Shown: piece after piece, positions 9,313-21,800 of the stretch
How the letters are laid out: each line of letters starts with the position of its first letter
How positions within the stretch are numbered: position 1 is the stretch's first letter
Source of the DNA: Sisyra terminalis
Taxonomy: Eukaryota > Arthropoda > Insecta > Neuroptera > Sisyridae
Assembly: GCA_958496175.1 (NCBI GenBank)
Contig: OY292279.1
Span: 19,592,001 to 19,656,000, forward strand
Length of the DNA stretch: 64,000 nucleotides
Reading direction: 5' to 3'
The notes under the pieces: model-generated
Seen by the model: the letters and a program-made list of their open reading frames with translations, nothing else
What the model was told of the DNA's origin: nothing
The model's database searches: none
Position numbers and translations under genes: made by a program

Positions 9313-12300
9313 ATGGCAGTGAAATATTTCGAGGTGATGAAGTAAGTATGACAAGTTATCAAATTTCCTTAGTCGCAACCCTCGAAATTGCTGGTGGGAT
9401 GATTTTAAAATATTCAAATATTCAGAACACACAAAGCACGATACAGGTTCCATTTTTGGTCCTTTTTCTTGCATAGAAAAGGAATTTTCAATCTTACCGC
9501 CCACGCTTTTATTGTATCACGTTTCTTTCCATTTTCAAATTGGTGCAATAAAACAGGGAAGTAAAAACTAATTGATTTTGTGTATTTTAAGCTACCTTTT
9601 TCTTGGAGGTATTCTCATCTTAAAATTCGAAATATTTGCAACGAATGCTCTTCGTCGTGGCAACCTAAAGTCGAGTAAATACTATAAACAATATTATGAA
9701 CCAGTATGTAATTGCAGTCGCTATGAAAGACCAACAATGTCATTGGTTTGTGGAGGTTCCAATTACACCCCATTCATGGACACCTTGGAACAGTATTTAC
9801 AACAACAATGCAATTTGGTCGATCCTACTAGATGCATCCCGAATAACTATATAGTAAAGCTTGAAAAATTGTAATTTTCAAAAACCTAATATGTTTTTGT
9901 AATTAGGAAGAGGTCGATTTTATCGTTGTCGGAGCCGGAGCCTCAGGATCAGTTGTTGCCTCTCGTCTATCAGAAATTTCAACTAACGAGGTTCTACTGT
10001 TAGAAGCGGGAGGTCCAGCACCTACTGGAGCTCAAGTTCCTGGAATGTACTTTCAATACGTTCAATATCCAGAAATCGACTGGAATTTTGCATTAGAACC
10101 ACAAAAACAGGCATGTTTATCAAAAAATGGAATCTGCCATTATCCCAGAGGTAAATTTTTCTTCCTAAACTATAACTAATTTAACTTGGACAATTTAATT
10201 TTGTGTCTAAATTTTCGTTATGGATCGATTAATTCACAAATCAAATTAAAAACAAAGAAGAAAATGCAACGTCGCCAGATTTAACGATTCTAAAAGGGAC
10301 ATAAGCCGATTTTTATCCCCCAGAAAAAACGTTATCTGTTTAAAAATTTTATTTAGCAGCGGTTATCTGAAGGAAATAGGCTCATTAATGGAACTGTCGG
10401 TGAGTATTCCCTAATGAAACATACCTTTTAGGAAGTATACGTAGAACCCGAAACTCTGCATAAATAAAGTTAACCAAGACCAATCAATCTAGTGAACTAT
10501 AAAACTTAAAAACACTAGTAAGCATACTAGTAAAAGTTTCGACAACTTAAAACAGCAACACCTATTTATTTATATACATAATTGAAAACATTATTTAGTA
10601 GAAGATAGGTTCACAATTATAATTTATGGGTTCATACTTCTCTGTATGATGTGCAATGTTAGTACCGTTGTGTAAACGTTTATAGGGTGGGCGAGGAGGT
10701 CATTAAGACCAATAAAACCAATATGTAGCTATCAGAGGATATTTTGTCATGGAAATATTTAATCTATGGTTTCTATGGTAACTAAAAGAGCTGGGAGTTT
10801 CCGACTCCAGTACTAAAATATTCGAAGTATTATTATTTATTTCTTAGCAGGAAAGTGGACTTAAAGGATGTAAATCCATATACTAATAATTAATACAGCG
10901 ACGTTTTGGTCCTTTATTTGACCTTCATCAGGCTTCTTATGAAGGTCAAATAAAGGACCGAAATGTCGCTGAATTAATTATTAGTATATGGATTTACATC
11001 CTTTAAGTCCACTTTCCTGCTAAAAAATAAATAATATTATGTAAAATATAGACAACAAATTTATCGATTCGAGTTATTGATTTAGCTCGGATTTTTTGTA
11101 TTTCAAAGGAATTAAAGTGATCGAAGATCTTCCGGGTGTTGGTCAAAATTTACGAAACCACGCATCAGTAGGGCTTTCTTTTAATGTTTTGAATGACGAT
11201 CACGTATCACCAATCAATAATCAGACGATCAGAGAATTTATTACAGAAAGACAAGGACCTTTAACTTCCACTGGATTGTCACAAGTACAATCGTTTTCTT
11301 TTTATGTTTTGGCTAGAAAATATTAACTTGAAATTCAGTTAACAGGATTCGTTTACTCGAAATATGCCAATCCAAAGACTGATGCTCCTGACATCCAAAT
11401 ATTTTTCGGAGGATATTTAGCAGGATGCTCAAAATCAGGCTCTGATGTCATTGAAGGAAGTCGTAAAGTGACGTAAGGTTCAAAATTTCTGAGGAAAGAC
11501 CCAAAAAATTTTGAAAAAATATTTGCTGTAGAATTTCTCCAACGCTTTTGCGACCCAAATCGGTAGGCTACATACAATTGCGTGATCGCTATCCAGAATC
11601 ACCTCCAATAATAAATCCAAATATCTTACAAAATCCAGATGATGTTAAAATCATTATAGAAGGCATTCGGTATGAACCTACAATAAAATTTTAATATTGT
11701 AATAAGTTTTGAGGTTTTAATTTTCTTTAGGATAGTTGAAGATATTGTTGCCAATACAAATTTAAGTACAACATTGAATCTAGATGCGTCTCTCTATAAA
11801 GATATATGCACTCAGGTATTTGATTCGGACCAATATTGGGAGTGTGTTATTCGTTGGGCAACGAATCCAGAAAATCATCAAGTTGGCACTTGTAAAATGG
11901 GACAAGAAGGCGATGGTAAGTTAACCCGAAGAAAATCAGAAGCTTTTTTTAAAGGAAAATTAATTTCGTCTTTTTAAGTTCCAAACTATAAAAATAAGAG
12001 TTTTAAATACGCTTGATAAGGGTTCTTCTACATGTGAACCAATATATTAACCAAGGTTGCACAACGCACATGCATATTGACTCAAGCGCTTGTAAAGGTT
12101 TTCCCAGTTTTCAAATTCCCAAAATTGAAACAAATTCTTTAATAGATTAATAAAGTATTTAATAATCAAAACTTGAAAAGGAATTCAATATAAAGGGTTG
12201 TTAGCTTTATTTTGGATATAATGTCGACCGTTTTCTGATAAATCCAAAATTAACCAACCCATATTCTAAAATATATATATAGAACTTTCTTTGGTTAACT

Positions 12301-12595
12301 TTTAACAACCACGAATACTATTTTTGTCAACTTTTATAGCAGTAATTACCAAGATAGCTAAATTAATAGATAGCTAAGCTAATGCTAAGTTAAAATTTGA
12401 AAATTTTCACCTCTTTTTTTAGGAATGGCTGTGACTGATGAACTTTTAAAAGTTCGAGGAATACATAATTTGCGCGTAATTGACTCTAGTGTTTTACCCA
12501 ATGTTCCCAGTGGAAATTTAGTTGCTCCAGCTATCATGGTCGGGGAGAAAGGGGCCGATCTTATAATAGATGAATGGTTGTATAAAATGTACTAA
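9313..12595 (+). CDS. GMC-A: internally deleted GMC oxidoreductase paralogue (possible pseudogene)
   Basis: Coding exons: 9313-9341, 9592-9853, 9907-10150, 11109-11284, 11339-11472, 11532-11669, 11731-11915, 12423-12595 (446 residues, stop TAA). The first exon was chosen because its ATG, its strong donor (AAgtaagt) and its phase match the paralogues and give a signal peptide ([19 protein letters not shown]). The product keeps the Cys-rich N-terminal segment, the dinucleotide-binding GAGASG (about 106-111) with LLLEAGG, and the C-terminal [13 protein letters not shown] (His377) and PSGN (Asn421). The counterparts of exons 4-6 (about 200 residues), with both GMC signature motifs and much of the FAD cavity, are missing. 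Exons 3 and 7 meet in the same phase (GKV... replaced by GIKV...), so the frame stays open. AATAAA is at 12610. A normal oxidase is unlikely. It could be a recent deletion allele, an assembly error or a truncated secreted protein. Confidence 0.75.
10185..10309. repeat. Half copy of the GAAAATGCAACGTTGCCAG MITE
   Basis: It contains GAAAATGCAACGTCGCCAG and GGGACATAAGCCGA, matching the right half of the complete copies at 16666-16877 and 46684-46900. It lies in the gap where GMC-A lost exons 4-6. Confidence 0.6.
10829..11039. mobile_element. 211-bp foldback element in the GMC-A gap
   Basis: Two arms of about 100 bp (10829-10931 and 10937-11039) are near-perfect inverses around a few bases at GGCTTC. 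Both contain AGCAGGAAAGTGGACTTAAA and GTAAATCCATATACTAATAA. It is non-coding. Each inner arm carries a hammerhead-like core (see findings). It ends 69 bp before exon 7 of GMC-A. Confidence 0.85.
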
Positions 12596-12720
12596 AAATT
12601 TAAGTTTAAAATAAATATTTAAAAATAAAATATAGGTATTTTGAAGAAAAAAAAACATTTTTTTTAAGTCTTCAGTATCCTAGTATACAGAAATCAAAAT
12701 TGTAATAAAATCTATTATAT

Positions 12721-12892
12721 GCCTACTGGTAGCCGAGTGGTCTAGGTGATCGCTCCAAAACTAATAGGTAGTGGGTTCGAACCTCGTATGGTGCAAATTT
12801 TCAATATTTCTCGATAACGGATTTAATTAACCCTAGAGTCGCTAAAGGACCTAAGCAGTTATAAAGCGAAGGTAAATAACAATTAAAAAAAA
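12721..12892 (+). repeat. tRNA-derived SINE, copy 2 (best preserved)
   Basis: It starts GCCTACTGGTAGCCGAGTGG (A box) and has GTGGGTTCGAACCTC (B box), the tail CTCGATAACGGATTTAAT, ACCCTAGAGTCGCTAAAG, TTATAAAGCGAAGG and a terminal A-run. It lies about 105 bp beyond the polyadenylation signal of GMC-A. Confidence 0.88.
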
Positions 12893-15800
12893 AAACTTTT
12901 AAATGTATTAGTTTGACTAGAGAAAACTACTTGAAGGATTCTGAGAGAAAAAAGATTCATCCTTAAAATTTAAAGGTTCCAAGAAAAGGAGGAATAAACC
13001 TTGTCAAGGATAGGCAACGCTTAACAGAAGATTCAACGACACGGGAAATCGAACCGGAAAAAAATAATTTTCAAAAACTAATATAATCAATATAATCAAA
13101 GGTCACTAAAGATATTTCTATTATTTCAACAGAAAAAAATTAAGACTGATATTAAAAATTCCTGTTCTTAAAATTAGTGGTTGACTTATGCTCAATGCTA
13201 CCCTAAGCCCCATTCAATATGCCATTCTAGTTTTTCCATAACGAACTGTGGTTATCACGATAAATTATCGTATTTTAAAAAATCTTAATTATGTATTAAA
13301 AAATATATTATGAATATACCTGTATATTCATATAGTATAAATACATGAATATTTTTGAAATATAAATTTTATTATCTCATTAATTTCAATAACTTTTTCG
13401 AGTGTTTTATATAACTCTCAGCTCTTATCCAACTATCACTAATGATGTTAACTTCTTCTTCCAAGCTTTGGTTCGTGCGAAAACGTCGATTATATCATCG
13501 TAATTGATTTCTTGCACCTATTGAAATTTAGCAGATAAAATTTACAAAGCATTAAGTCTATATTAGCTCATATTAGAGTATTCTCTTCACCTTTTTCAGG
13601 GTGGAAAAAGTTCTTAACAATTTTTCGCTTCTGCTGGAAAAAAGTGTGAAAAGTATCATTAGGGTACTCATCTAAAAATTTTGTTAACGCAATATATTCC
13701 ATGAATTTTGTGTGGAATGGATATCTTCAGTGTTTAGTAATGTATCTTAAATTGGACAAATTAGGGGAATATATTTACTTATTAAGGTCTCTTCCAAACC
13801 GTCAGAATACTAGATTGTTTTAAATAATTACGGCGTATTTCGACTACCAGGGTACATATAAGATTTAAATGTTGTACAAAAATGGATCAAATTTAGCAAG
13901 AAGCTCTGCAGTTCTTAAAAAAGTACAATTATAGAGATCTTCAGTTGGTTCTGAAAAGCCACTATTGAAATTAAATTAAATTCAACCACGCGGGAAACTA
14001 AGTCTACTATTAAACAGAAAAAAAAAACGCTGTCTTTACTTATAACTCTTAAGTTACCAACTTCATTTCTATTTTGTGTTAACTTTTATATAATTCAAAT
14101 TTAGTTTTTGTGTTTATTTGTCGATTAATGAATATTTTTCCTAAAATATTAAATGAACAAGTTATTAAGATATCGTAGTGAGAAACTCCCTTCCGTATCA
14201 CTGTAAAGAATATACAACTAAAAAACAAATTCAAATTCGGAAATATCATTTCCAAAGAAAGAAAATTCACTAATAAAATTAAATTAAATGCAACCACGCG
14301 GGTAATTAAGCCAACCACTTGACAGAAATAAACGCTCTTATTACCTATAACTCCTAAGTCAGCAATTTTATTTTTATTTAGTGTTAATTTTTTAAAGTCA
14401 TATTTGGTATTTAGTGTGCATTTATTAATAAGTGATTATTTTTCCGAAATTCTTAAATGAAATCTTTTGATTTAGTTCGTTTTTTGACATAATTTCGTTA
14501 AAAAAAATAATAATAAATAAAATTTACACATTTTTCCAGTAACATTCACAGTTGAGAAAAACCTGTAGAGCCTAGTTCCTAACAGTGATCCCATAACCGC
14601 AATCGTTTTCTTTTCCATGTATAATGTAGAAAAACGTCATTTTTATTGGGCTGGTTTAATTGTGTTATGTTTTGTTCTATTCATGGTAATGATAAATTAA
14701 TTTATGATCTGAAACAAACTTTTCATTTTTCATCAGTGATTGTGACAGTTGAAACACAATTTCAAAACTTTTTTTTTAACTTTAAACTCATTTAAATTCA
14801 ATATAACCATTGGAGTGGGAACGTCAACCAAAAAAGCTTTTTAACATAAAGAGTAATCAATAAAGTTCAATTCCATTTAAAAACTTTTGGTCCAGTTTTC
14901 ATAATATGATTATCCAGGAAAGACTCAATCTGGTCAAACCTATTCAATTTTACATCAAGTTCAAAAGATTTTATCATTAAAATTTCTTTTCTTTTAAAAT
15001 AAAACATAGTTTTATAATATGAAAAAAGAAGGAATATTAAGCTGTATTGGGTTATTGCGGTTATCTTTCTATAAAAAAATTTAATAACGCTTCATAGTTT
15101 GCATAGCTCGAAGCAAATTATGTTCATCCAGAATATTTTTTTATTTAAATATTGCGTTGCAATGAAAAATACGACACTAAGCTTTCATTTCGGGCAAATA
15201 TCAATTTCTGCCAAGCTCAAAAGATGCAATATACCAGTATGTTATAATGATGGCACAATGATGAGACATTTAAATAGTATACCATCGAATCAAATGAATA
15301 GTTTTTTTTTAAATAAGTCTCGTAGAAAAAAATTACGTAGTTTCTTTTATGTGATTTTTTTTCAATTTTTATTTTACTATACAAAGCCGTTTAGCATTTC
15401 ATTGTGCTATTCAAATTGAAATCTGTAACATAATTGGTAATAATTGGCCACTCAATTCAATTGCGTTTGTATTTTTTTTCAAGTATCAAATTCATTCCAA
15501 ATTATTTAAATTTGAATACTTAAAAAATATATCACTCGGTGACGTGTTTCAAGCTTTCAAGAAAATCAATTATAACTGGTAACTTAACAAAACATATTCC
15601 TTACTTTATCATCAACTTTATTATCAACAGAACATTGCAGGTTCAATTTGGTAAGAAGTTAAGTTTATCACAATTAAGAGGTCTTATTGATTTCACGACT
15701 TTAAAGAATCAATTTTTTACTGTGTATTTAGTTTTTAACATAATCTCTAGAATATCATCTTAAATTTTCAAGTTGATCCGAGTAATGGTTTCGAAGATAG

Positions 15801-16665
15801 AGCTTTGGAAAGCTCAGTACGCCGCAAGTATATCAGTGCAGCTGCTCGTCTATTGTTATGTTTTTCTCGAAACTGTTTTCTCAAAGAACTTCTCAACCGA
15901 TTTTGATGAAATTGGGTACAGGTCTTTGAGATACAATTCACGAAGCCTTGGACGAAAGATTTTCTTTTTTCAATTACAAGTATTTTTAAAAAATGGAGAG
16001 CTAATTACACTGAAATTTGCATTTTTTTTTTTTTATTAAAAGGGGTTAACCAAAAATTTAAATTTTACATTTTTCCTTCTTCTAAGTTTCAGTATATGGT
16101 CTTAAATTAACCACGTATTTTTTTTTCACTTTGGACGATCCTATCATGAGTTCTACTGTCAACGCGGACACATCTTTTTTCGGAAAGGTCACCAGAAATA
16201 ACGTCGAATTACAATGGCGGAGATTTAAATATTTTTCTACGAAACTTTCAAAAATATTTTGTCAAAGGTATATATTTAAGACAATAAGAAGTTAAAATAA
16301 AATAATTATTTTTTTACGAAAAAAAAATTTGTTGAAAATAGGCCGTTTTTTCCCCAATTAAACCCATGTAACCCCTTAAAGCAAGAGAACCACTAGGCAA
16401 TGTACTGGACCAACTATTAAACGTAATTTTAACAAACAATCAAAATATAACCACGACATTTACAGATGATACAGTTCTACTTTGTTCCATTAAAGTTTCT
16501 TAAATCCTAAACATCAACTTCAGGAACAAATATCTAAACTAAATAACTAAATAATGTGATCGTATGTTAAATTCTCTGATTTTTTTTTTCAATGATACTT
16601 ATTTTTTTTTAAATTTTTAATAGTTCTTCTTAGGAGTATTCACTTGAAAAATGCATCGATGTTTT
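12893..16665. other. Intergenic DNA between GMC-A and GMC-B, with a degenerate tandem duplication
   Basis: No gene is seen; open frames at 15099-16039 have no family resemblance and no coding-like composition. About 13965-14270 is repeated at 14271-14490, offset by about 306 bp: both copies have AAATTAAATTAAAT, then CAACCACGCGGG, ATAACTC and TTTTTCC. About 15830-16350 (CTTCTCAACCGATTTTGATG) reads like an old transposon-derived repeat of unknown family. Confidence 0.45.
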
Positions 16666-16877
16666 GACTCATATTCCTTTTAGAAGCATCAAATCTGGTT
16701 ACGTTGCATTTTCCACTTTATTTTTTATTCAATTCGCGATGTTTTGTTCCAATTCTAATATGATATAATTTTCTCTCTTGTGGCAAAATTTTCATTAAAG
16801 TTCGATTTGTTCGTGAATTAAACAAAGTAGAAAATGCAACGTTGCCAGATTTGACGGTTTTAATTGGGACATGAGCC
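16666..16877. mobile_element. 212-bp MITE (GCAACGTTGC family), intact copy
   Basis: The inverted ends read GACTCATATTCCTTTTAG with TCTGGTTACGTTGCATTTTC on the left, and GAAAATGCAACGTTGCCAGA with GGGACATGAGCC on the right. Related copies are at 46684-46900 and 10185-10309. Confidence 0.7.
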
Positions 16878-18770
16878 GATGTCTTTATTCAATGTGAAAT
16901 ATCCAAACCTTGATCGATGTTTTTCCAACATCGAATACTTTCCACAGTTCTTTGAATATCGAACTTTCAAAGTTCGATGTTGATAATGATGATCAGACAC
17001 ATGCCTGTTAGAGAAGTTGTTTACTAGTATTGATGCTCATATGAAAGTTGTTCACATGGAAATTTACTCATATAAAAGTTCTTGTCACTGAAATTAACAT
17101 ACAAATATATATCCCCACGTAGAAATCAACCCACAGGAAAAAAATATGATAATTGTAGCGTTTAGTTATAATAATATTGAGACCAAATTTTAAAATCAAA
17201 ACTGTAGTATAATGCATCAGTTTCCCACACCAGAGAAGAGTTCTACATATAAATCTCTTTCAACGCCTCCAATATAGGTACTGTTGTATTTTACTTAGTT
17301 CACTCCAAATTTTGGCCTAGGTAGACGGCGCTGGCAGTTACTTCTAGTGCGATTTTTTGTATACTGTAAAGTGCGCTATTCGTTATAAACAAATCAGTGA
17401 AAATCTTGGATACTTGGATATAATGATTTCTATCTCATTCTCACGCACGTTAAATCCTATAGACTAATGTTTTTGTCTCTTTTCACTGTCGTTTTTCCGT
17501 TTCATCAATTTTTCAATTGCAACAATGCTAAAGAAATTGTCTCATCAAAAAATAAAATTCTTTAAAACAAGGAGAACAGGAATAATTATTGGAACAGTAT
17601 TTTGTAAAAACTCTCCAAAATTTAGATTCACTCGATTAATGTTCATTGTTTGTTAAATTAATTATTATCATTGGGTTTTGGACTAAAACATAAAATCAAA
17701 ATTTCGTCTTAATGAATTATAGATAATTAACTTTTGTACAACGTTTCGTCGCCTTTCGGGACTTTATCAAGTACTCAATCATATATCATAAAAAGTCATT
17801 ATTCTAAAATTATAGTTTAAATTATTGTCAAGATTTCAAACCGTTGTTGAAACTCTTTTAAAATGCATTTTCATCGTTATCACAATTATCACCATTATAA
17901 AATTAAAATATACAATGGTAAACAAAAAGTATTTTTATCCAAAACTCTATGATAATAACTAATCCTCCAAAAATGTTTTTTTCAAGCAAAAATAACATAA
18001 AATTATAAATGAAGAGAATGGTAACTTACACATTCCATAAGAATTAAAAAATAGTGATTTTTAAAACGCAAATTTAAACAACGAAAAATTGAATATTCGA
18101 AAGAAAAATATAATAATAATTAGAAGTGAGATTAAATTAAAAAAACTTTTACTTTTTTCTCAAAATTGTGTAATCTCTTATAAGACATACAATATATTCA
18201 TAAGTAATATCTTTTCAGAAAGAAAATATCTGAAGCGTTTAAAAATCTTGCAATGTAAATTTTGAATTTTTAACATTTCATAGTTCACGAAATAAACGAT
18301 TCAAAATCATTTTAAATTTACCATTTTTTTTAATTCAATTATACAACCTCATTGTAATAAAAATTGTAAGAATGATTTTGTAATTGAGGAAGACTTTCAG
18401 AATAAATAAATTAAAAATCCGACCAAGAAATGATTGGTATATGATAGGTACCATACATTTACTTCTTTCTAGATTTCACCAAAAAAATAATTGCCCTAGA
18501 AAGGGGGGACAAGACATTCAGTTTTGGAGATTTTAGTCAGTGGCTCGCAATGGAATCATGAGAAAAGTCTATCAATAAAATTCCAACGGCAAAATCGAAA
18601 CGAAAAATGGATCAATGTAGGACCATTAAATTTTTGTGAATGAAAAAAAAACGTATCTTTATTGATCTGTTTACTGGAAAATCATCTGCGAACGCACGTA
18701 ACAAAAAAAGAATCAAATTCTCCGAGATAAGCCCGGCGTAATTATATGCGTTATCAATTTCGGATTTTCC
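16878..18770. other. Distal upstream region of GMC-B
   Basis: AT-rich with no exon recognised. A degenerate hammerhead-like motif lies at 17737-17776. Confidence 0.4.
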
Positions 18771-18778
18771 ATATAAAA
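18735..18778 (+). promoter_or_regulatory. GMC-B core promoter with TATA box
   Basis: TATAAAA at 18772-18778 lies 93 bp before the start codon. It is preceded by GTTATCAATTTCG and TTTTCC and followed by CG. The same order (GTTATCAATTTCG, TTTTCC, TATAAAACG) occurs upstream of GMC-C at 40689-40716, in otherwise unalignable DNA. This suggests a shared regulatory block. Confidence 0.7.
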
Positions 18779-18864
18779 CGGTGTGGAAAATTCGTGGTTC
18801 ACATAACAGGATTGAATTTATTCGGTTGTGAAGTGACTTAAAAATCAATAAAAAAAATAGTGCA

Positions 18865-21800
18865 ATGAAAAATTTAAGTTTATTGTAAGTGAAGTTCAGT
18901 TATAGTTTATAGTTTTCCCATAGTAAATTTTAATTGTTCAATTTGTTGTTGTAGTTTGGTGCTTTTTGGCAGCTTTTACGCGATGATTTCGGCTTTACCT
19001 CCAATCAAACCACAAAAATTAACCACGTTTAAGTCCCAATTACGAAAATACTTCAATTTTCCTAGTCGAACTTGTAATTGTAGCGCGTTTGAGGGCAAAA
19101 CAATGGCCATGGTCTGTGGAGGCTCTTCGTATAGCCCATTCATGGATATTCTCGAACAATATTTGCAAAGTCAATGTGATTTAGTTGATCCAACTCGGTG
19201 TGGTACCGATGTTTATGTAGTAAGTTAAAAAATTATATTCCTTTATAATTTTGTATCACCAATTCAATGGGGCAGCTGCATCCCGGTCATTTTTCCTAGT
19301 CCAATTTCCAAAAACTATTATTCTTAGATCTAATTTTCCTTCTAGCTCTTTCCCTCATCAATTTATTGAATATTCTCCTGCTTTTTTTCTAAACGCAATA
19401 ACGAATAAATGTAAAATAGATCTTTTACCAAAAATATCAAAAAACATACCGTAATAGCCAGAATATAATGCAATATTTTTCGATCATTTATTTTCCGTTA
19501 AAAAATTGACTCGCGTTGAAATCGGGGTGTAATAGAGAATGCAAAGTGGTATCCCGTGATCCAGCCGAATCCAGCTCAATGTTAGGCTCTACGGGATCCC
19601 GCAGGATCCCGCTGTTACGAAGCAAAAGTCCCACGGGATTGGAAACAGTGCAGGGTTACAATCCCTAGGGTTTAAGTAATGTATCGTACTATTAACAAGG
19701 ATATTCTCCTACGGAGATTGCAAATTATTATCCTTACTGTTTTGTTGTTATTTACGTAACATTTTTTTTTACATTGTTACTGTGTTATTACTTATCATTA
19801 CCTAAATAAATACTTATCTGGTTGAATTTTATTTTCTTTGAATTCTTTTATGAGTATTATTTTTTTTCTAAATATTTTTATGAAAATTTTGGAGTTACGT
19901 TATATTCAGACTAATACGGTATATGTTAAGTATCGTGGTAGTAGCGCGATAGACATATGCTTTATAACTAGCTAATTTTGTATCTATGTATTCACAACTT
20001 AAGCGGGGTTCTGTCATATGATAAACGATCAAATAAATTAGAAATTTCGAAATAAAAGTGAGGGGTTAATCTCATTAATTATAAAATAATGCAAGCCAGA
20101 TTAAGTGCAGCTGTTATTAATCTGTTATTAATTAGCTGTCCTTATAAATAGATACGAATATCTCTAAGATACTCCGGAAAAAATAGAACCTTTAGAAAAA
20201 GTTTCACGGCCTACAAAAGGTTTTGAATATTAGTGAAGAAAAAGATGAGTTTAGAAGAGCTAATTTTGTGTACCTATTGGGTACTTAGGAATTTAAAAGA
20301 AAAAAATAATCACATTTTTTTTGTCTTTTAAACGTTATTCATTTTAAGATTTTGGAAAAATTTAATATGATAATATTGTAAAATAAGAAAAATAGTCTCA
20401 GTAATGGTTCAGTTTAATGAAAACAGTTTTGGAAAATGAATTAATTAATAATTGTTTATGTCGTATGACTCAATTTCCTTATTTTTTAATTAAATACTAC
20501 CATTTCAGCAGTTGTTTCAGCAGAGCGTTGCATTTAAAAAAGAAATAAAGAAATTGAGTCTTATGACATAAATAATTATTTATAAAGACTTAAAATTAAT
20601 AACATTAAGGAAAATGAGCGAGAAAAGCGGAAAAAATAATAAAATCTTAGGGTTAACTTTGGGGTACAAATCGAATAATTTGTTGAAACCAAATAGAAAA
20701 TTTGTAGCCTTTTGCAAAGCTCACAAATTCAAAATTTAACAAATTTTAAAGGAAATTATAAGAACAATTGGAATTTTCCTTTTTCTTTTGATCCAAAATC
20801 ATCTTAAGATCAAGAAGAAAAACAAAAGATTTTTTGCTCCATTTTTTGTTCAATGAATCATTTTTCTTTGAATTATTACTACTTATCCTTTAGAGCTGCC
20901 AGAAAAAAGTATTTTAGTTAATTCGAAGTTACTAGATTACTATAAAGTATCGAAATCACTGTACCTCAGTCCCTTTATTTTAGGGGAAAATAGTAACTTT
21001 GATACATTTTAAAAAAAACTGTTTTTTGTTACTAAAAAAAGTATCTCAGATACTTTTCGGTATTTTAGATACTTTTTACGAAAAGATACTTTATATAAAA
21101 ATTGCAATATGATGGGGTACCTGACAATCTGGTTGTATAAAATTAGGTTTTTTGTGTTTTTTTTTTTTGGGGGGGGACAAATTTTAATTGTTGAATTTTT
21201 ATTTTACACAACTTAGTTGTAGGTATATTTGATTTCTAAACTTTTTTGGTGGTTTTCCACGTTTTTTATTGCCAACGCTGATATCACAATTTTCAATTTT
21301 TCAAAGCCCTTATAAAATAATGAGTAGATTTCCTTAGGGATATGCTCAATGAACTTCGGCAAGTATTCAATGTGATTCCGGAACAATTTTTGTTTAAATT
21401 GGTATAGAATCAATGCTGTTCACGAATTGTACTTTCGAGGCACAAAATTGAATATGTTCAATGCTATTAAAACTAATAAAGTCATAGGAAAGAGTTCCAC
21501 TTTTGCAAAATGAAAATATTTGTCAAATAACAAAATAAGAAATTGTCGCAATAACATGGTTTGGCAGACCCTCTATGCATGTTTATTTATTTTTAATTGG
21601 AACTTTGTGTTGCTATCTTATGAAATTCGAATAGGAAACTAAATTTGTACTCCTTCGGACATTTATTTAACCGTTTCAATAAAAATTTTAGAATAACAAT
21701 TTTTTAAATATTACGAGTAAATAAATCATTGTAAGCATAAGACGATTTCAGTACGACTTGAAAATAACATATAAGCCAATAAATCACAATAGAATGTTTA

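Noticed and set aside
9235..9504. 89-codon minus-strand frame over the GMC-A first exon
   Set aside because: It overlaps the GMC-A promoter and first exon, has no family resemblance, and is explained by the antisense of coding and 5' sequence.
9538..9560. Alternative GMC-A start with ATA in place of ATG near 9548 (resembling the GMC-B start context)
   Set aside because: The upstream ATG at 9313 with a strong donor in the right phase gives a complete signal peptide, so a lost start codon need not be assumed.
12721..12795. Possible functional tRNA gene
   Set aside because: A and B boxes are present, but the acceptor stem does not pair and the same sequence with a long common tail recurs nine times, so it is a SINE.
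13840..13870. Another hammerhead-like motif (GTCGAAATACGCCGTA on the minus strand)
   Set aside because: It lacks the CTGANGA core and a stem II; only a short resemblance to the GAAATACG part.
15099..16039. Open frames of 74-106 codons between GMC-A and GMC-B
   Set aside because: AT-biased composition, no domain, no splice-consistent neighbours; they occur in repeat-like DNA.
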